DNA from: Pleurodeles waltl
Lineage: Eukaryota; Chordata; Amphibia; Caudata; Salamandridae
NCBI RefSeq assembly: GCF_031143425.1
Contig: NC_090439.1
Span: forward strand, 354,820,027 to 354,884,026
Direction of reading: 5' to 3'
DNA length: 64,000 nucleotides
The position numbers were made by a program, and so were the translations under genes. The notes beneath the pieces were generated by a model that had not been told where the DNA came from, made no database searches, and saw only the letters and a list, made by a program, of their open reading frames with translations. This document shows, piece after piece, positions 34,572 to 45,705 of the stretch (within the stretch, counting starts at the first letter, position 1; each line of letters opens with the position of its first letter).

Positions 34572-35635
34572 ACAATTCATTTCACATTACATGTTTATAT
34601 TTATCAGTTGCCACAATTATCACAATTAAAAAAATGACCATAAATCCATCTATTACACGTCACATCAATACAAAAAAATCTCATGTTAAACCTCAGCCCA
34701 ACCACAGTCAATCATTCCACACACATACTTTCACTCCCATCCGTTCACTCGTTCAAATTTCTTAAAACAACTGCAGTTATTGAGAAGTTTTTTGCTCATA
34801 TTGCAAGGGTGACTATCATACATGCCTGCCAGTATTCCATAATCCACAACGGTTTATAGTTTTTTCTTTGTTGCCTTTTTGATCATGCATATAATATACG
34901 TTTTTAAAGAATCATATTTCCTTTCCTATTACTCAGTACATAATTGTTTATTTACTTGTTATATTCCTGTAATGGCTGCTCAAATTTGCCTTTTCTTTTT
35001 AGTGGTTACGCAATAATGTCTCTACACATGTTTCGGCTTGAATTGGCTTCATCAGGACCTCCATTTTTTATTGAGCCCTAATCTGCTTCCAAGCGTCAAG
35101 CAATAGAAGGGATTAATCCTCAGACATTGAGCTCCATTTTGCCCTATTCCATATCTTTTAGAAAACCTCAGGGTCCCCATTTCACCTCATAGCGTGCTAT
35201 TGTCTGTACTTCACACCAAACCAATTCAGTAATCGTCCTTATCTCCGCCAACAGGCTTAAAAGATATTGATGTCTCCTAGGCAAGCTCATTCCCTGTCCA
35301 GGTTGTTATGGATCTTTATGATCAACAAAGTAACAAAGAAAAGAACTGTAGACTGTTGTGGATAAGGGAATAGTGCAGGCATGGATGATTGTGACCCTTG
35401 CAATATGATCATAGAACGTCTCAATATATGTTGGTGGTTTTAAGAAATTTGAATGAGTGAACAAATGGGAGTGAGAGTATGTGTGTGCAATGATTGATAG
35501 TGGTTGGGCTCAGGTCTTAACATGAGATACTTTTCTATTCATGCGACCTGTAATAGATGGATTTCTGATCATTTTTCAAACTGTGATAATTGTGGCAAGT
35601 GATAAATATACACAGGTAATGTGAAATGCATTATT
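34572..35635. repeat. long inverted repeat (foldback element), arms ~320 bp
   Basis: The left arm 34572-34890 and right arm 35320-35635 are inverse copies. Matched pairs include CATTTCACATTAC with GTAATGTGAAATG, TTGCCACAATTATCACA with TGTGATAATTGTGGCAA, CACACATACTTTCACTCCCAT with its inverse, ATATTGCAAGGGTGACTATCAT with its inverse, and CAACGGTTTATAG with CTGTAGACTGTTG. The ~430-bp spacer includes ATGTTTCGGCTTGAATTGGC with CTTCATCAGGACC near 35029-35060. No ORF. It is probably a TIR-only DNA transposon derivative; clear target duplications were not found. Confidence 0.8.
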
Positions 35636-36848
35636 TTAATGAAAATTAATTAATAAAGTGGGTATTATGTGCTTTTATGGTCAGAATCTGACCGAATAAA
35701 GTTTATTTGACTTGACTGTGACTCAAACAAAGTATAAAAGTAATGAATGAGTTCTTCTGAGCCTTTGACCTGAATGTATTAGCTATGGTTTGGGTAGAAG
35801 AGGGTGTCTCTTTAACTGGTTATTTCCCTGCTGTCGGCACCCTATTTAAGCAAGGGGTCCCTTATCTAATAGTGCATAAATGTGGCACCTGTAGTATCCT
35901 CCTCAGGTTATTTCTGGACCGGTGGTAGAACAGAAGAGGACTGGACCTGCTGCTTGAGACCTGAGAAGAGCTCTCAAAACTGGATGTGCTCTGCCTTAGG
36001 GTTCAACCTGACAACGGTTGCCGTTATTATTTGAGGAGGGTACTCTCCCCTTTAACTAACACACCAAGTCCTAATATATAGCTATCCATATATAATGTTT
36101 TACTTCAATCCTCAGTTACCACTGTGCTTCCTCTTCTTTGTAGGTAATTCAGATAATCCCACTTATCAAGTCTGTTTGATTTGAGTTTGGGTTCGGCACA
36201 ACAATTTAATATAAAACATGAGCCTAATTGGCCATCACTAATTGTAAGAACCTTACTCTGCCCCCTGAAATCCAGGAAAAAGGCCATGCTCCATTACTTT
36301 TATGTCACCGCTGTGGGACAGTGCATATGACCATATGCTGATCAGAATCACCCCCTTTCATTCTAGAATCTGGGCTTCAAATGTTACTTCACAAACACCT
36401 GGAAATGTGTGAAGTCTGTCACAATTGTGAAAAGCACTCCCAGAGTAAACATTATTTTTTCCATTGCCAGGCACTGTAAAATATTGAGTAAAAGCCTGAT
36501 TTGGTGATTGATATTCAGAAAAAACCCTCTAGTTTCTGGAAGAAGTGGTAAATAAAAAGTAGTATACACTTAATGAATTCTTCATACTACAAAAGTAGTT
36601 TTGTAGTTGATATTCCAATGTTTGATTATACTCTTGGATCAACAATTCTTTTAGAAGTTGGAGAATTTCCATTGTAATACAGCTGTGTAAAATAAAAGAA
36701 CCTAAGTATTTCCAGTGTTGAGTTCTTAGTTTGACAACCATTTCTTATTGTCTGTTAAACACTGCTAATTTTTCCTTGAACTGTTGTATAGCTCCATTAG
36801 ACATTTTCTTCTGAAATATCCACATGATTACAGTTCTCTTACTGATGA
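35636..36848. other. unassigned sequence
   Basis: No gene or clear element. Open frames of 60-70 codons on minus (36741-36105) lack motifs. Confidence 0.4.
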
Positions 36849-37030
36849 CAGTCCTGATTTAGAGCTTGACGGACAGGGTACTTAATCACAAATGTGGCAA
36901 AGTATCTTATCTGACAAACCTTTGGTTCGCCCACTTCATTTAGAGATGTGTTGACCTTAAGTATTCCGTCAAAGGAGATATAATTGGCTCTGTCAATGAA
37001 ATCCTTTCTCGGACAGAGTAGCGGTCATCC
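36849..37030. mobile_element. diverged half of the GATTTAGA-family MITE
   Basis: GTCCTGATTTAGAGCTTGACGGACAGGGTACTTAATCACAAATGTGGCAAAGTATC (36849-36904; key blocks CCTGATTTAGA and GACGGACAGG) is the left-end pattern of the 27956-28104 MITE. Scattered later matches (TATAATTGGC, CGGACAGAGTAGCGGTCATC) suggest the rest is present but eroded. Confidence 0.45.
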
Positions 37031-37209
37031 GAGGAAGGGCATTACACCACCTCCACTATATAGTGTGGACAATGTAATGGATTTTTTTCTGGTCCATCAC
37101 TACCAGAATAAACTTGACAGTGAGGGACAGGAAAAAAACAAAATGATCCCAAATCCTGGAAGAAAAGTTCCCAAAGAAAGGGGAGAGGTGGGTCATTTCA
37201 CAACAAACT

Positions 37210-38136
37210 CCCAATTTGGGGGGTGGGGGGGGAGCAGAGCTCCCGGCGGCAGTCACTGGGCCTGTAAAATCCTGATATCACAGAGGCCCCAAGAACAGCT
37301 CTGAGTGGCGCCCAGGGGCTCTGAGTGTATGGGACACCGACGCCAGCTAATGCCTGAGTTGGAGGAGGCGCACAACGCCGCACAGAATCCTCGAGTCCCG
37401 AGCCGGGGAGACCGAAGATGGCGGCTGCGGCTCGAGAATAGGTCGAAGCTGAGCTGCCTAAACGGAGCAGTGCTGGAAGTGATTCGGACGCACAAGTGGT
37501 CGGAAAAGGAACCTACAACCAGGTATGGCCAGAGTGACTGCACCACCCTTCCAAGCATACCGAAGGATTTTTTTTTTATTTTTATTTTTAAAAGCGATGT
37601 GGGGATGAACGGACACCACGTCTGAGTTGTATGGAGCAGGAAGCTTGCTCCATTGCCGTGGCCCGGTTCCTGCGGATCGGGGGAGAAAGCGGGAGCCTTC
37701 AGTAATACCCCCTTCAGCCCCTCCTCAGCGCTAAATGATTGGGGGATGACAGCACACCCCACTGTGCCACAACTGCCCCTCAGCGCATTATTCAGTGCAG
37801 CGGAGCGCTGCTAAGGACACGGGTATCCTGGCTCTCAGGAGCCCTGAGAAGAATGGCATAGCAGACTCTGGTGTTCCTGTTCTGCAGAGTTGCGGCGAAG
37901 TAAAGCACAGGCACACAACCCAGTGGAACTGCAGGGCCACATTCCTCCCCAGCAAGGGGCACCGGGACCAAACAAAAGAGATTTGGTTCATATGAGCTGA
38001 TCCCCCCTTTACCATTACTGGAGACTCGCGGGAGCTGGTGCTGGTCGACGTGTTCCCTGGATTAAATAAATACCAGCAATCTGCGGCTTCCGGTGGCGCT
38101 TGGTCCCAAAAGAAGTGGGAGACAGGGCCTGGCACG
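37210..38136 (+). promoter_or_regulatory. L1 (plus copy) 5' UTR
   Basis: GC-rich leader upstream of ORF1. It opens with a G-run (TTTGGGGGGTGGGGGGGGAG) and has GAAGATGGCGGCTGCGG near 37411-37430, as in the leader of the second L1, whose first bases are ATTTGGGGGCAGAG and AAGATGGCGGCCGG. L1 promoters are internal and lie in this region. The exact start is estimated because no target duplication can be matched. Confidence 0.6.
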
Positions 38137-38971
38137 ATGGGCAAACCGAAAAGAAGAGAGGGCCATGAAATGAAACGTATGGGTGCTGCTAAACCACCTG
38201 AGCAAGCGACTAACGCTGGAGCAAACGTCAAAACACCAACCCCTGAGACCACACTAGACACAATACTCCAAGCGATCCAAGACTCTTGAGAGGCCACTGA
38301 ACAGAAAATAGACCCTCTAACGGTGGATCTCTCCTTGCTGAGAGATGACCATCGCAGGTTAACGGAGAGTGGTTTCCAATGAAAGGACCCTAGAACAACT
38401 GGCCTCAGACCAAAAAGTGCTCTCTGCAGACCTGATAGGGCTTACTTCTCGAGTAAAATTGCTGGAAACAAGGGCGGAGGACGCCGAAAATCATGCTCGT
38501 AGAAGCAATATCAGACTGGTGGGACTTCCTGAAAAGGTGGAGCAGAGAGCAGCGAACATGGAGACTTTTCTAGAGAAATGGATAAAGGAAGTAGTAGCTC
38601 CAGAGGGCTTATCCCCCTTCTTTGCCATTGAAAGAGCCCACAGGGTACCAGCCAGACCTCCTGTCCTGGGAACAAGACCTCGCCCGGTTGTTGCCAAACT
38701 GCTCCATTTTAAAGACAGAGATTTTATCCTAACACAGGCAAGACTGAAGGGGGAAATAACGCTGGAAAATCAACAGATAATGATATTTCCGGACTTTACC
38801 AGAGAAACGCAAAAGCAAAGAGCCTCTTTCAAAGATTCTAAACGGCGGCTGCGTGACTGTGGAATTCAATATGCTATGCTCTTCCCAGCTAAACTGAGAG
38901 TATCTTACGGCGATAAGACCCACTTTTTTACCTCGCCCCAATTGGTATGGGGACAGGTTGGAATCTCTTGA
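38137..38971 (+). pseudogene. L1 ORF1 RNA-binding protein (plus copy)
   Basis: ORF1p is the trimeric nucleic-acid chaperone of L1 particles. The start MGKPKRREGHEMKRMGAA follows a purine-rich context at 38137. The first block ends at a TGA at 38287-38289, and after a further frame change the main block (38369-38971) contains a coiled coil (LASDQKVLSADLIGLTSRVK), the RRM signature ARRSNIRLVGLPEKVE, the AIERAHRVPARPP motif, then RPVVAKLLHFKDRDFIL and PDFTRETQKQRASFKD of the C-terminal domain. Total about 275 codons. It matches the ORF1 of the minus L1 (NIRLVGFPEQVE, VERAHRIPGRAP) in order and spacing. Inactivated by the early stop and frameshift. Confidence 0.85.
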
Positions 38972-39812
38972 CCCATCGACATCTGACCCACAGTGGGGAA
39001 CCCCCCCAAACAACCAACAGGAGGCGCAACAGGTCCAGCAAGCGAAGAAGGGACATGGCTCCTCCACGACATCAGGCATTGCAGGAAATGCGAGAAGCAG
39101 TGGATGCTGCAGCAGTTATGAGTGGGGGGGGATCCTTGCTTTGACTCAGTCATCCGAGGACCTTTCTGATCGTGACTCTAATTTTGGTAGTACTTCCGTT
39201 TCATCTCGAGAAACACCCGTCAGCATGCCTAAAGTAACCCCTAGATCTTCAGAAGATCTTATTTAAACACCATGCACTTGGATGATTGTGGGTCTTGGAG
39301 AATGGCAATGCAGTCGGACAGTGACAGCTTTTGTTACACTACAAGGTTAGATGCTACATAAGAGAGGTATGGGTCCTGGGAGGGGGAGGGTTGAGGTTAA
39401 CTCGGAGAAGCTTGCCACAGGAGTCCAGGGTTCTATTTTCTAATTGCACATTATAATCAACCATGGCAGATACAGGGGCAACTGTGTAACAAGATTGTTG
39501 GAACATGATATAATCTTATTGAACCCCCGAGACACGCCGGGATGCGGGCTCTCGGTTTCTGGTGTGTCGCCCTACCTACATGATGTTAGTTATTGCTTTA
39601 AATGTTTGGACGGGGATAGTTTTAGATACCTGTCCGGGGAAAAGGGAGTTGGGGTATTGGGGTTTTAGTTATGTGTGTTACAAGAGATTTGCACCCAGCA
39701 CAATGACATTAGCTGTACTTCACACTAGGAATGCATTTTTGAGGATATGTCCCTGGTTGTCGGGGAGGAGTAAACACAGTCTGACTTCCCACACTTGTAC
39801 TTTATGGGTTCT
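38972..39812 (+). other. L1 inter-ORF region (plus copy)
   Basis: About 840 bp between ORF1 stop and the ORF2 start context, roughly twice as long as the 420-bp equivalent in the minus L1. No protein similarity was seen, so part may be an insertion. Confidence 0.5.
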
Positions 39813-41985
39813 ACCTTGAATTATAAAATCACTACCTGGAATGTCAGAGGCTCGAATAGCATGTGTAACCATAATACGGGCCATATTGTAGCCATAATAC
39901 GGGAAACACACCTCTTAGAACAAGAAGTCAGGGCCCTCACGAAGAGATGACATGGCCAAATATTTGCGACACCTTACTCGGCCTTTGCAAGAGGCCTATT
40001 GACATGGGTTCGCCCTGGAGTACTTTTCCAAAAGTTACATGAAATTATAGATAAGGAGGGGCGCTTAATAGCTGGGAGACTGGAAGGTAGAGATATCACA
40101 ATAGGGGGCGTATACGCACCAAACCAAGAACAGGGAGCTTTTCTTAATACGCTTTCGCAGGAATTGGGACCCTATTTTACACAAGCTACTCTGATAGGTG
40201 GAGACTTTAACTGTATTGCAGACCCTGAATTGGATAGGTCACCCCCCCCCACCGCGTTCCCAAACAACTAAAGTAGCTAGACTGTTCTCTTGAATGGGAG
40301 TGACAGTGGAGGTTTAGTGATAGCAGGAGGCACATTCACCCTACAGCCCGAGACTATTCTTTTCATTCCACATTAAATTGACTTGGATGTTCGTCTTGAC
40401 ACATTCCTTGCCTCCCCTGAGACACAAAGTGTAGTAGAAGCAGCAGAATATCTGTGCCGCACTATTTCAGATCATAATCCTCTGCTTTTGTCATTAGCCT
40501 GGCGCAGGGAAAAGCCAAGCATCCCAACTTGGCATCTCAGAGCGGAAATGCTTGAGGACAAGGCATTCAAACACTCAATAGCGACTGCAAAAAATGATTT
40601 TTTTGCTTATAATACAGGAACGGCGTCCTCCAGAGCGATTGAATGGGAGACATTCAAAACAGTCATTAGAGGAACATGTATAGCGGAGAACGTAGGGGTT
40701 CGAAGGACCTTAGAACAAGAAATTCAAAAACATGAGGATTCCATTAGAGACATTGAGCGTCAGAGGCCCAATAACCCAGCCCTGGCCCCTCTTCTCGCTG
40801 ATGTCAAAGAAAAAATTGCAACAGCAACAGAAAAGTTGAGCCGTTTTGATTACAGAAAGTACTAGTCTAGGCAACACGCAGAGGGAGATAAAGCGGGCTC
40901 ACTACCCACGTGGCTCGCGGACCGCCGTGACCTCAGACAGTGGTAATAGAAATTGAGGATGCAGCAGGCTGTCGTCTCTATTGGCAAAGTGAAATAAATG
41001 CCCGGTTTGCTAGCTGTTATTCCCAACTATATGCCCCACTTGTGGAGGCTCTGAGCTCCACCCAAATAGAGGACTTGGATGAACTTGATCTCCATGGCTG
41101 GGGGGGAGGACAGACAGGTCCTCGCTGAACCAATCACGATCGCGGATATTAAAGCTGCAGTCCAAAATATGGCAAGAATTAAGGTTCCGGGGGCTGACGG
41201 ACCCCCTGTGGAGTTTTATAGTGTATACCTGGAACATCTGGCCCCACACTTGTGTACCCTAAACGCGTAAGCGAAGGAGAAGGGATTACTGCCTCAGTCC
41301 ACAAATTAAGCTGTCATGATACCACTTCTAAAACCGGGCAGGCCAGCGAGGGATGTGCACTCCTACTGCCCTTTGTCCATGCTTAATATGGACTATAAGA
41401 TACTTAGCTGAATACTAGCTGCCTGTCTTCTACCCTATATGACTACACTGATCCATAGGGATCAATCTGTGTTTATCCCCCAGCGTAGCACAGCACAGAA
41501 CATAAGACGATTGGTCTCCATACTCCACTCTGCATCTCCAACCTTGCAACAGGCTGCAATTATTTCAGTGGATATTGAAAAGGGTTTTCATAGCCTTAGG
41601 TGGGATTATCTAGAAAAGGAAATGTTGAGAGTGGGTCTAGGGCATGACTTTGTCCGCTGGACTCAACTGCTCTATACGAATCCCATGGCGCGAGTACGTA
41701 CGGGCAGGACCATATCTGATCCATACCAAATTGGCAGGGGCACCAGGCAAGGTTGTCCCCTGTCGCCTTTGCTCTTTGCAATAGCGGTGGAACTGCTTGC
41801 CCGAATGGCAAGATCAGGCACCTATTTTGAAGGGCTCTGGGTGAGAACGCAAGAACATCACATTGCACTATCTACGGACGACATGCTGATCTTCCTGGGA
41901 AACACAGAAACTGGCCTGCCGGGAGCTATGGCTATGTTGGAGCGCTTTGGGGGTGTATCGGGTTTACAGATAAATTGGCAGAAAT
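39813..41985 (+). pseudogene. L1 ORF2 endonuclease-RT (plus copy), 3' truncated
   Basis: ORF2p nicks target DNA and reverse-transcribes L1 RNA. Endonuclease: NYKITTWNVRGSNS opens it near 39820, followed by IRETHLLEQEVRAL, TIGGVYAPNQEQ near 40100-40140, GGDFNCIADPELDRS near 40200-40243 and SDHNPLLLSLAWR near 40470-40505. RT: ARIKVPGADGPPVEFY near 41170-41215, MTTLIHRDQSVFIPQ from 41439, FHSLRWDYL, IGRGTRQGCPLSPLLFAIAVE, then ALSTDDMLIF at 41865-41894, where the usual YADD reads STDD. Homology stops after LQINWQKS near 41985, where sequence switches to a gag gene of opposite orientation. The thumb, Cys-rich C-terminus, 3' UTR and A-tail are missing. Many stops and frameshifts. Confidence 0.85.
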
Positions 41986-42701
41986 CCCTCAATCAGGGTA
42001 GCCTTCATGAGGTCATAGGATTCTGCATCTTTTCCAGAGAGTGTGAGGAGTCTATCCCTACACTTTCCAGTGAACATTTCCCAAAAAAGAACACCTCAGT
42101 GAGATTTGTTTACTTTTCTGGTTGCACAAGCCCTCTCAAAAGCTGTGAACCATTTGGTGATGTCATCACCATCTTCATATTTTGTTACAATCTCTTTGAG
42201 GATTTTTAGCATGTAAGTATTCTCTCTGACCCTATTTAAGTTGCTGCCACCATTGATGGGAGCTAAACCCATCTCTTGTCTTTCCCTTTCTATGGCTAGG
42301 AGCTGTCTCTCCAAAGCCAATCTTTTGGCCATCCTGGCTAACAGGAGGTCTACTACATTGAGGCTGCCCTCAATGCTTCCAGAGCTGTTGGACTCCCCTG
42401 TGGGAGAAGCAGCATCTCTGACTATTACTTGTGTAGTCAGGGTTGGAGGAACCCTGGTCTCCCTAACTAGGAGTGGAGGGGGGAAATTGTCCTCCACTTC
42501 ACTAGCTTCATCCTCTGTAAGGTTGTCTTCAGAGGGGTTGTTTCTAGCAAACTCTGACAAGAGCTCCTGGAGCTGTACTTTGGTAGGGTTTGATCCAGTT
42601 TGTATCTTTTTGATTTTGCGGAGAGCCCTTAACTCTGACATCCTAAGATGCAGGTAAGGGGTTAGGTTGAGCTCCACCACCATCTCTTCTGCAATAGACA
42701 T
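41986..42701 (-). pseudogene. LTR retrotransposon gag, truncated
   Basis: Gag of the element whose 5' LTR lies at 42967-45578. The start MSIAEEMVVELNLTPYLHLR at 42701 is 247 bp after the primer-binding site, as expected for gag. An acidic middle (NLTEDEASEVEDNFPPPLL) is followed by a helical charged segment (ALERQLLAIERERQEMGL). Then comes the capsid-like block EIVTKYEDGDDITKWFTAFERACATR. A single frame change near 42100 is followed by LTGKCRDRLLTLSGKDAESY and DLMKATLIE, still Gag-like, up to about 41988, where the L1 sequence begins. So 42701-41986 is the 5' part of a longer gene cut at the junction. Ty3/Gypsy-type is most likely from the capsid pattern. Confidence 0.75.
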
Positions 42702-42947
42702 TATTTCTCTAAAAGTTGGGATACTTTTTAAGAATCTAAAACTATCTCTAGAACTTAACCCAAACTTTTACAAAACTTTTAAACTCTAAAAGAAATGCTA
42801 ACAGGGACTAACACAAGGCCATAGCACGACTTTTAAAAATTTAGAAAAATAGCTCAAATTTCAAAAATCAGTTTCTAATGAAAATTTTTGGAATGTAGTC
42901 GTGTGATCAGGTATTGGCTAAGTAGTCCAGCAAATGCAAAGTCTTGT

Positions 42948-42966
42948 ATCCCACCGCTGCCACTAA
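42948..42966 (-). promoter_or_regulatory. primer-binding site, tRNA-Leu type
   Basis: Read on minus immediately after the LTR: TTAGTGGCAGCGGTGGGAT. The part GTGGCAGCGGTGGGAT is complementary to the 3' end of vertebrate tRNA-Leu (ATCCCACCGCTGCCAC before the terminal CA). The first bases carry a mismatch to the TGG expected opposite CCA. Position directly beside the LTR fixes transcription of this element as leftward. Confidence 0.75.
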
Positions 42967-45578
42967 TGTAGGAAGTTGGCTCTGTATACACTATTTCAAA
43001 GTAAGAAATAGTGTGCACAGAGACCCAGGCTTCCCCTTAGAGGTAATATAGTGGCAAAAAGAGATAATTCTAATGCTCTATTTTGTGGTAGTGTGGTCGA
43101 GCAGTAGGCTTATCAGAGGGTAGAGTTAAGCATTTGTTGTACACAGACAGGCAATAAATGAGGAACACACACTCAAAGACTTACTCAAGGACAATAGGTT
43201 TTTATATAGAAAAATATATTTTCTTAGTTTATTTTAAGAACCACAGGTTCAAGATTTACAAGTAATACTTCAAATGAAAGGTATTTCACTCAGGTATTCT
43301 AGGAACTTTGAATAATCACAATAGCATGTACAGTTTTGACAAAAATGGCAATAAGCTATTTTCAAAGTGGACACTGCAAAAATCAACAGTTCCTGGGGGA
43401 GGTAAGTAAATGTTAAGTTCACAGGTAAGTAAAACACTTACAAGGTTCAAAGTTGGGTCCACAGTAGCCCACTGTTGGGGGTTCAATGCAACCCCAAAGT
43501 TACCACACCTGCAGCTCAGGGCCGGTCAGGTGCAGAGGTCAAAGAGGTGCCCAAAACACATAGGCTTCAATGGAAACAGGGGTGCCCCGGTTCCAGTCTG
43601 CCAGCAGGTAAGTACCCGTGTCCCCGGAGGGCAGGCCAGGGGGGGTTTGTAGGGCACTGGGGGGGACACAAGCAAGCACAGAAAATACACCCTCAGCGGC
43701 ACAGGGGCGGTCGGGTGCAGAGTGCAAACAGGCGTCGGGTTTTGTATTGGAATCAATGGGGAGACCCGGGGGTCTCTTCAACGATGCAGGCAGGCACAGG
43801 GGGGTAGCCACCACCTGGGCTAGGCAAAGGGTCACCTGGGGGTCGCTCCTGCACTGGAGTCCGGTTCCTTCAGGTCCCTTGTTGCAGGCAGTCGCGGTCA
43901 GGGGGGCCTCTTGATTTCCTCTACAGGCATCGCTGTGGGGACTCAGGGGGGGGTCAACTCTGGCTACTCACATGCTCGCAGTCGCCGGGGAGTCCTCCCT
44001 GTAGTGTTAGTTTTCCGCAGGTCGAGCCGGGGGCGTCGGGTGAAGAGTGGAAAGTCTCACGTTTTCGGCAGGAAACGTGGGGTCTTTAAAGTTGCTTCTT
44101 TGTTGCAGAAAGTTGCAGTTTCTTGAACAAGGCTGCTGTTCTCAGGAGCTTCTTGGTCCTTTAGATGCAGGGTAGTCCTCTGAGGCTTCACCCTGTTGGA
44201 TGCCTCGCTGTTGCAGTTTTCTTCGAAGTAGGGAGACAGGCCAGTGGGGCTGGGGCTAAATCAGTTGTCATCTCCGTCTTCACTACAGGACTTCAGGTCA
44301 GCAGTCCTTCTTCTTCTTTAGGTTGCAGGAATCTGTCTTCTTTGGTTCTGGGAGCCCCTAAATACTGAATTTAGGGGTGTGTTTAGGTCTGGGAGGGCAG
44401 TAGCCAATGGCTACTGGCCCTGAGGGTGGCTACACCCTCTTTGTGCCTCCTCCCTGTGGGGAGTGGGGCACATCCCTAATCCTATTGGGGGAATCCTCCT
44501 TCTACAAGATGGAGGATTTCTAAAAGTAAGAGTCATCTCAGCTCAGGACACCTTAGGGGCTGTCCTGACTGGGGGGTGACTCCTCCTTGTTTTCCTCATT
44601 ATCTCCTCCAGCCTTGCCGCCAAAAGTGGGGGCAGTGGCTGGAGGGGCGGGCATCTCCACTAGCTGGGATGCCCTGTGGCGCTGTAACAAAGGGGGTGAG
44701 CCTTTGAGGCTCACCGCCAGGTGTTACAGTTCCTGCAGGTGGAGGTGAGAAGCACCTCCACCCAGTACAGGCTTTGTTCCTGGCCACAGAGTGACAAAGG
44801 CACTCTCCCCATGTGGCCAGCAACATGTCTGGTGTGTGGCAGGCTGGCAGAAACTAGTCAGCCCACACTGGAAGTCGGGTATGTTTTCAGGGGGCATCTC
44901 TAAGATGCCCTCTGGGTGTATTTTACAATAAAGTGCACACTGGCATCAGTGTGCATTTATTGTGCTGAGAAGTTTGATACCAAACTTCCCAGTTTTCAGT
45001 GTAGCCATTATGGTGCTTTGGAGTTCGTGTTTGACAGACTCCTTGACCATATACACTTATGGCTACCCTGCACTTACAATGTCTAAGGTTTTGCTTAGAC
45101 ACTGTAGGGGCACAGTGCTCATGCACATATGCCCTCACCTGTGGTATAGTGCACCCTGCCTTAGGGCTGTAAAGCCTGCTAGAGGGGTGACTTAACTATG
45201 CCCCAGGCAGTGTGAGGTTGGAATGGCACTCTGAGGGGAGTGTCATGTCGACTTAGTCATTTTCTCCCCACCAGCACACACAAGCTGTGAAGCAGTGTGT
45301 ATGTGCTGAGTGAGGGGTGCCTAGGCTGGAATAAGACATGCTGCAGCCCTTAGAGACCTTCCCTGGCATCAGGGCCCTTGGTACCAGGGGTACCAGTTAC
45401 AAGGGACTTACCTGAGTGCCAGGGTTGTGCCAATTGTGGAGGCAAAGGTACAGTTTAGGGAAAGAACACTGGTGCTGGGGCCTGGTTAGCAGGGTCCCAG
45501 CACACTTTCAAATCATAACTTAGCATCAGCAAAGGCAAAAAGTCAGGGGTAACCATGCCAAGGAGGCATTTCCTTACA
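42967..45578 (-). repeat. 5' LTR of retrotransposon (2.6 kb)
   Basis: On minus it begins TGTAAGGAAATGCCTCC and ends CCAACTTCCTACA, so it has TG...CA ends with an imperfect inverted repeat. Length 2612 bp. It is adjacent to a tRNA-Leu primer-binding site and gag on its left, so it is a 5' LTR. A collinear second LTR begins at 62432. An AATAAA lies on minus near 44964-44959 (CACAATAAATGCACAC), a candidate polyadenylation signal. The 43450-44200 part has a high G/C content and yields several long open frames on both strands. They are shared with the second LTR only in part and look incidental. This LTR family is one I associate with newts. Confidence 0.88.
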
Positions 45579-45705
45579 ATTGTCTAAAGGCCATTGGCCA
45601 GTCCATGAATGTGTGTCAATAATGGCACACTGTTCTGCCCCAACTTGACTCCTGACTGCAATGTAACCTCCACAGGCAGGGGCATCAAGGGGGCAGGCAG
45701 GTACC

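Noticed and set aside
37253..37762. 169-codon minus frame opposite the L1 leader, and the similar one at 37788-38297
   Set aside because: Antisense to the L1 5' UTR and ORF1; no homology and no counterpart in the other L1 copy.
42948..42966. A tRNA-Leu gene
   Set aside because: Only the 3' end sequence is present, in complement, next to an LTR; the rest of a tRNA cloverleaf is absent.
43410..44368. Several 70-110-codon frames in the LTR
   Set aside because: They overlap in many frames and correspond only partly to those of the second LTR at 62885-63641; best explained by G/C-rich LTR sequence.
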